Assembly (NCBI GenBank): GCA_024642765.1
Contig: JAHEAM010000125.1
Location: forward strand, 1 to 9,288
Length of the DNA: 9,288 nucleotides
Source: Planctomycetaceae bacterium
GTDB taxonomy: Bacteria; Planctomycetota; Planctomycetia; Pirellulales; Pirellulaceae
Direction of reading: 5' to 3'
In this document: one piece after another, positions 5,609 through 9,288 of the stretch
Layout of the letters: each line of letters begins with the position of its first letter
Position numbering within the stretch: the first letter of the stretch is position 1
Program-made: the position numbers and the translations under genes
Notes under the pieces: model-generated
The model's database searches: none
Told to the model about the DNA's origin: nothing
What the model saw: the letters and a program-made list of their open reading frames with translations, nothing else

Positions 5609-5741
5609 AAGAAACTAATCCGACGAAGCGATGAAAGCCATGCGTGACGGAGCGGTCTAGCCGTATGCGAAATTACCCTAACGCATGGAAACGAAAGTCA
5701 AATCGCTACGATAGCGCATTTGTGTCGCTGAGGAAGTACTC
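5609..5741. other. Structured gene-free stretch between flp2 promoter and the DUF4190 gene terminator
   Basis: No gene is visible. CCATGCGT (5638-5645) is repeated inverted as ACGCATGG (5681-5688), enclosing a 35-base interval with a smaller ACGG/CCGT pair. A tight hairpin CGCTA-CGA-TAGCG lies at 5704-5716. This could be regulator binding sites for the pilin promoter or a small structured RNA. I find no promoter or terminator that defines an RNA gene here. Confidence 0.3.
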
Positions 5742-5775
5742 AAAAAAAGCCAGTCAACATTTGGCGATGACTGGC
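5742..5775 (-). terminator. Intrinsic terminator after the DUF4190-like gene
   Basis: GCCAGTCA (5749-5756) pairs with TGACTGGC (5768-5775) in a perfect 8-bp stem with an 11-base loop. On the minus strand seven T residues follow (5748-5742). It starts 32 bases after the stop codon at 5808. A clear rho-independent terminator. Confidence 0.9.
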
Positions 5776-5807
5776 AGAGTATCAAATTTGGCGGAATGTT
5801 GGTTGAT

Positions 5808-6410
5808 TTAGTTGCGAGTTAGACCAATTTCCTGGTTGACTATTCCTGGCACTGGCATCACGACATCGTCAGTTGTGTCGATTCTACCGTCCGCCCCCGC
5901 GCTTCGCAGTGACGCTCCTGATTTGTCCGCGTCGAAACGGATTGGATTGCCCCAGGCATCGCTATATTTGAGCATCAGCATATTGCCGGAAACGGGGTCA
6001 GGCAGTTCACCGGAATGGTCGCCTGCAAAATCAGCTAGTTCCTCGGCGGCCGTCGCAAAGATCTTCTCACTCTTTTCCACTTTTACATTATTGGCACGTT
6101 GTTCGTTGCGGGCGATGATCGAATGGTGGTGTCGCATGCCGGCAGCAACAATCGACGACGCAATTAGTGTTCCCGTTAGCCCAAGCACAACACCTGCTGT
6201 GGCAAATCCGCGAGGCTGCTTACGTAAGCCCCAAAGGCTAATCAGCAAGGCCAGAGGCGAGAGAAAACCTGCAGTGAAAATCCCGAAGATTCCCAACAAG
6301 AACCCCCAAAACCCAGTCCAGTTGTGTTTTTTCCTGCGAGGTGGAACGTCAAAACCAATGTATATAGGTTGATCGCAGCGTCGCTGTTCGTAGGGCACGT
6401 GAAAGGCCAT
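5808..6410 (-). CDS. DUF4190-like membrane protein with GspG-like C-terminal segment
   Basis: 200 residues, function unknown. A polar, basic N-terminus (1-30) is followed by two hydrophobic segments, about 33-62 and 68-93. The motif between them, L-W-G-L-R-K-Q-P-R-G-F-A-T-A-G, resembles DUF4190 proteins. From about 112 the sequence changes: LADFAGDHSGELPD, then DAWGNPIRF (151-159), S-A-G-A-D-G-R-I-D-T-T-D-D (170-182). This order matches the C-terminal half of the type II pseudopilin GspG (DPWGNP, then GADG...DD, a calcium-binding loop in GspG). There is no prepilin cleavage site, so it is a membrane-anchored protein with a pseudopilin-like domain rather than a pilin. Start ATG 6410 has AAGGA 8 bases upstream (6419-6423). 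It has its own terminator and stands next to the pilus locus; a link is only suggested by position and the GspG-like tail. Confidence 0.78.
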   Translation of the reverse strand: MAFHVPYEQRRCDQPIYIGFDVPPRRKKHNWTGFWGFLLGIFGIFTAGFLSPLALLISLWGLRKQPRGFATAGVVLGLTGTLIASSIVAAGMRHHHSIIARNEQRANNVKVEKSEKIFATAAEELADFAGDHSGELPDPVSGNMLMLKYSDAWGNPIRFDADKSGASLRSAGADGRIDTTDDVVMPVPGIVNQEIGLTRN

Positions 6411-6481
6411 GGCTATTGTCCTTAGAATTCCATAACGGTTTAACTTTCAGAAATTCGCGGACCAACCAAGCAAATTGGGGA

Positions 6482-6506
6482 TTTTCTTGAAATTTTCTCA
6501 AGAAAA
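6482..6506 (-). terminator. AT-rich hairpin after hemW, possible weak terminator
   Basis: TTTTCTTGA (6482-6490) and TCAAGAAAA (6498-6506) form a perfect 9-bp inverted repeat with a 7-base loop, starting 13 bases after the hemW stop. The stem is AT-rich and, on the minus strand, is followed by T then CCCC instead of a T-run, apart from the As and Ts of the stem itself. It may end or stabilise the hemW transcript; evidence is moderate. Confidence 0.4.
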
Positions 6507-6519
6507 GAAGTTCTTTGCC

Positions 6520-7650
6520 TTACTTCCCCAAAATTTCGACAGCTACCGAGTCATAAAGTCGAACGCCTCGTGCGGTTAGGCGTATCGTACCACCATCACT
6601 CGTGAGGAGTCCCAATTCTGATAGTTTTCGCAAAGCGTTTTGGGCACATTGCTCAAAGCTCAGCCCAGAGACATCACGAAAGTCGTTCTCTGCGATGCCA
6701 TTGATTCGGCGCAATCCGATCGCCAATAACTCTTTGGCTCGATCCATTGGAGGCAACTCATCCAAGTCAAAAACGGGCGACATACCGGCCTCGACTTGCT
6801 GCAAATAACGAATGACGCTCTGAGTATTTTGGTAGCGTGTGCCATTCAAGTATCCTGCGGCACCTGGTCCAACAGCCAAAAAGGGTTTGCCTGTCCAATA
6901 AACAGTGTTGTGCCGTGACTCGAAGCCCGGTTTTGCGAAGCTCGATATCTCATAGTGGCAAAAGCCCAAGTTCGCCAACTCCGCAATCGTCAAATCATAC
7001 ATTTCTAAGCGCAAGTCTTCTGTCGCGATTGAGTGTCGCCCCTGTGTCAAGGCATTCCAAAATCGTGTTCCTTTTTCGTAAGTCAACTCGTAGGTCGAAA
7101 TGTGATTGATCGGCAGGCCTTTGAGTTCCGCAAGGTCGCGCCGCCAGTCATTGAGCGTTTCGTCTGGCGCGGCGAAGATTAAATCAATCGAAAGGCTTTG
7201 AGCGAATGAACGGCAGGCCTCGATCGCTTCAACGATCTGATTCCGCGTATGCGATCGATCGAGCTGCTGAAGTTTTTGCGCGTCGAACGACTGCACACCC
7301 AAGCTAACCCGATTTATGCCCAAGCGTTTAAACGTCTCTTGCCTACCGACGACATCGCAGGGATTGGCTTCGATCGTAACCTCGCAGTTCCCTGCCCTTT
7401 TGCAGCGGCGTTCAATCGTTTCGAACAATTTCGTCAGTTGCCTTTCCGACAGATGCGTCGGCGTTCCACCTCCCAAATACAACGTATCAATTTCTAATGA
7501 AGTTGGCATTTGTTGGAGCTCCCAATCAACTGCCGCGAGGAATCGCTCAATCAAATAATCTCGATCCGCAACGAGCGTGAAATTGCAGTAGCCACACCGG
7601 TGTCGGCAAAAGGGAACATGCACGTATACCGATCTAGGTAAATCACTCAT
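6520..7650 (-). CDS. hemW: HemW-like radical SAM haem chaperone
   Basis: 376 residues, the usual length for HemW (formerly called coproporphyrinogen III oxidase-like HemN2), a cytoplasmic radical SAM protein that inserts haem into target proteins. The [4Fe-4S] motif is C15-R-H-R-C19-G-Y-C22-N-F, i.e. CxxxCxxC followed by N-F, not the CxC of true HemN. Further family marks are L-Y-L-G-G-G-T-P-T (about 57-65), T-I-E-A-N-P, R-V-S-L-G-V-Q-S-F, S-T-Y-E-L-T-Y-E-K-G-T and the Y-E-I-S-S-F-A...R-H-N-T-V-Y-W segment, with a C-terminal winged-helix part. Two starts are possible: GTG 7656 and ATG 7650. I chose ATG 7650, which overlaps the stop of the upstream gene as ATGA and implies translational coupling. 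A role in porphyrin oxidation is unlikely given the cysteine pattern. Confidence 0.9.
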   Translation of the reverse strand: MSDLPRSVYVHVPFCRHRCGYCNFTLVADRDYLIERFLAAVDWELQQMPTSLEIDTLYLGGGTPTHLSERQLTKLFETIERRCKRAGNCEVTIEANPCDVVGRQETFKRLGINRVSLGVQSFDAQKLQQLDRSHTRNQIVEAIEACRSFAQSLSIDLIFAAPDETLNDWRRDLAELKGLPINHISTYELTYEKGTRFWNALTQGRHSIATEDLRLEMYDLTIAELANLGFCHYEISSFAKPGFESRHNTVYWTGKPFLAVGPGAAGYLNGTRYQNTQSVIRYLQQVEAGMSPVFDLDELPPMDRAKELLAIGLRRINGIAENDFRDVSGLSFEQCAQNALRKLSELGLLTSDGGTIRLTARGVRLYDSVAVEILGK

Positions 7651-8486
7651 AGCCACAATTGCAATCGACCATTGAACATATCTGGCAACCGCTGTTGTAC
7701 AAGTCGCTCGGCTTCATGGCGTGAGTAACGTGTACTAAAATGCGAGGCTATGATCAACTCGTTTTGAAAGGCATCGCGGCGTTCAACAAAATCCTCTAGG
7801 TGCATATGACCGTTCTTGTGGATAAATTGGCGTTGATGGTCGTGAGCCGCAAACGTCATTTCCGTGATCAATATTTTGGTTTGAAAAAACTCTGGATTTT
7901 GATCGAGGCCGCGAGGATTGGTATCACCGGTGTATCCAACGAGAGGCACCAGGACTTCGGAAGATACTTCGATCCCTTTCATCCGAATGTCCCGGATTTC
8001 GTCACCCGACAAATTGCAATATTCAGGCTTGAGTTTCTTTCTCCGATCGGAAACGATGAATCCTAAGGCAGGGATCCGATGGTCCATTTCGTAGGCATGC
8101 ACGACTATCTCTCGTGAGATTTCGTGCCGTTCGCCTGCCTCAACACCGATCAAATCGCAAGGCAGTCGACCTCGGTCAAGAGCGGAAAAACTCTGCAGCA
8201 TTCGGCGAACTGCCTCAACCGCATAGGCTGGAAGCCAAATCCGTGGCGGTTCCATTTTCATTAGCCGACGTCGAGCGACATACAACGGCAATGCAGCAAT
8301 ATGATCCAAATGGCAATGTGAAATCAACCAATTGGGTGTGCCCATGAAGTCCCATGGATGGGCACCCAGGTCGAACCCCAATTTCAATTCATTGATTCGC
8401 CAGTACGTCTGAACGGCTGCTCGGGAGTAACCCTCGATGGTCATTCCGGCAAATACCAAGGAGCGGCTGGGGACGTTTTTTAACAT
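7647..8486 (-). CDS. Ribonuclease Z-like metallo-beta-lactamase fold hydrolase
   Basis: 279 residues, cytoplasmic. The two-metal site of the fold is present: H57-C-H59-L-D61-H62, H136 (M-D-H-R-I-P-A-L-G-F), D188 in Y-T-G-D-T, H227/H229 region (N-G-H-M-H-L-E-D) and H249 (A-S-H-F-S-T-R-Y). G-D-T and H-F-S-T-R-Y are typical of RNase Z, the enzyme that trims tRNA 3' ends. However, the segment between H136 and G-D-T lacks the Gly-Pro motif of the flexible arm that binds tRNA in standard RNase Z, so the substrate is open. ATG 8486 is used; no strong ribosome site is visible, and an internal ATG at residue 15 is the alternative. It follows panB by 60 bases and overlaps hemW by 4, so the three genes may form one operon. 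Confidence 0.82.
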   Translation of the reverse strand: MLKNVPSRSLVFAGMTIEGYSRAAVQTYWRINELKLGFDLGAHPWDFMGTPNWLISHCHLDHIAALPLYVARRRLMKMEPPRIWLPAYAVEAVRRMLQSFSALDRGRLPCDLIGVEAGERHEISREIVVHAYEMDHRIPALGFIVSDRRKKLKPEYCNLSGDEIRDIRMKGIEVSSEVLVPLVGYTGDTNPRGLDQNPEFFQTKILITEMTFAAHDHQRQFIHKNGHMHLEDFVERRDAFQNELIIASHFSTRYSRHEAERLVQQRLPDMFNGRLQLWL

Positions 8487-8546
8487 GGTGACTTGATCGG
8501 CAGAGGGCTAACGAAATTTTCGGGTTTGATTCAAATTCCCGAGGGT

Positions 8547-9288
8547 CTAGTGGAAGGACTGCTCGGAGGTCGGAAAGGCTCGGTTGCGCACATCGTCACA
8601 CCATTTTTGTGCCGCCTTGCGGATGTCATTGCCCACGTCTGCATATTGTTTGACAAACGCCGGAACGTACCCACTTGTCATTCCAATCAAATCGTTCACG
8701 ACCAGGACCTGGCCATCGCATCCGATGCCTGCTCCGATGCCAATGGTAGGGATCGTCAGGCGTTGGGTCACCCGATGAGCAATGTCCGTCGGGATACACT
8801 CCAAGACAACTGCAAACGCGCCCGCGGACTGAGCGGCAATCGCGTCTTGCATCAAAACCGTTTCATCGCGTTGCACTTTGTAGCCGCCCATAACATGAAC
8901 GCTTTGAGGGCGAAGACCTACGTGGCCCATTACGGGAATTCCTGCGCTAACCAAGGCGGCTATGACTTCAACTTGTTCGGCCCCACCCTCAAGCTTCACA
9001 GCTTGGGCTCCCGACTGCTTGATCATCTTGCCAGCGGTGGCAACAACTTGATGAACCCCGAGATGATTTTCAGGAAACGGCATGTCAATGACGACCAACG
9101 CACGATCGGATGCTCGGCTCACCATCTCGGCGTGGTAAATCATTTCATCGACGGTTACAGGGATCGTGTTCTCGTGGCCTTGGACGACCATAGCCAGACT
9201 GTCGCCGACGAGCAGTATATCGACTCCCGCTTCATCCAATAGGCGCGCCGTCGGGTAGTCGTAGGCAGTCAGCATTGTGATTGCGACG
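8547..9288 (-). CDS. panB: Ketopantoate hydroxymethyltransferase PanB (5' end outside window)
   Basis: Makes ketopantoate from 2-oxoisovalerate and methylene-tetrahydrofolate, the first committed step of pantothenate/CoA synthesis; cytoplasmic (beta/alpha)8 barrel. Numbering from the internal Met at 9275: metal-site residues D25 (V-G-D-S-L), D64 (I-D-M-P-F) and E96 (K-L-E-G-G), H118 (M-G-H-V-G-L), catalytic Glu E159 (V-L-E-C-I-P), then T-I-G-I-G-A-G and C-D-G-Q-V-L-V. The Met at 9275 is not the likely start: the frame continues to the edge as V-A-I-T before M-L-T-A-Y-D, and PanB proteins usually have about 15-25 more residues there. The usual S-Y-Q after M-P-F is replaced by P-E-N-H. No clear terminator follows; the RNase Z-like gene starts 60 bases downstream. 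Confidence 0.95.
   Translation of the reverse strand, partial: VAITMLTAYDYPTARLLDEAGVDILLVGDSLAMVVQGHENTIPVTVDEMIYHAEMVSRASDRALVVIDMPFPENHLGVHQVVATAGKMIKQSGAQAVKLEGGAEQVEVIAALVSAGIPVMGHVGLRPQSVHVMGGYKVQRDETVLMQDAIAAQSAGAFAVVLECIPTDIAHRVTQRLTIPTIGIGAGIGCDGQVLVVNDLIGMTSGYVPAFVKQYADVGNDIRKAAQKWCDDVRNRAFPTSEQSFH

Noticed and set aside
5812..6372. Plus-strand open frame of 186 codons opposite the DUF4190-like gene
   Set aside because: Ser/Pro-rich translation without domain features, fully opposite a gene with a good ribosome site and terminator.
8521..8541. CGGG/CCCG fold after the panB stop as a terminator
   Set aside because: Short, bulged stem with no T-run on the minus strand; the 60-base gap fits read-through to the next gene.
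8493..9242. Long plus-strand open frame of 249 codons antisense to panB
   Set aside because: It lies opposite a secure PanB with all catalytic residues; its translation resembles no family I know and reads like a reverse-frame shadow.

Overview
The window looks like chromosomal DNA from a planctomycete, probably Pirellulaceae-like. This is inferred from the protein style: a CpaE receiver-like N-terminus, Flp pilins with a D-G-P-T-A-V-E-Y processing site, a CpaC with a long Pro/Gln/Ser tail, and a DUF4190 plus GspG-like protein. Base composition is moderate. Every convincing gene is on the minus strand, so the genes read from right to left.

Right part (9288 to 6520), housekeeping genes: the 3' part of panB (pantothenate synthesis, start outside the window), a ribonuclease Z-like metallo-beta-lactamase protein, and hemW (radical SAM haem chaperone). 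The last two overlap as ATGA, and an AT-rich hairpin follows hemW. A 200-residue membrane protein follows (5808-6410). It joins a DUF4190-like two-helix segment to a tail resembling the C-terminus of type II pseudopilin GspG, and it has its own terminator.

Left part (5608 to 1), a Tad/Flp type IVb pilus locus: two nearly identical flp prepilin genes, prepilin peptidase cpaA/tadV, cpaB/rcpC, the secretin cpaC/rcpA, and the first 103 codons of cpaE/tadZ running off the left edge. CpaA would cleave the prepilins, CpaC would form the outer-membrane channel with CpaB as its periplasmic partner, and CpaE would help place the machine. The ATPase (cpaF) and platform genes (tadB/C) are presumably to the left.

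The most unusual part is the pilin region. The two flp units form a tandem duplication from promoter to terminator. The coding parts differ by 5 bases, 4 of them silent. Most of the roughly 190-nt leaders has diverged, but three things are kept: a promoter core with 16-bp spacing, a stem-loop at the predicted 5' end (different sequence in each), and a hairpin plus seven-U tract just before a perfect GGAGG ribosome site. Strong intrinsic terminators follow the DUF4190 gene, both flp genes and cpaA, so the locus is cut into short transcripts rather than one long operon.
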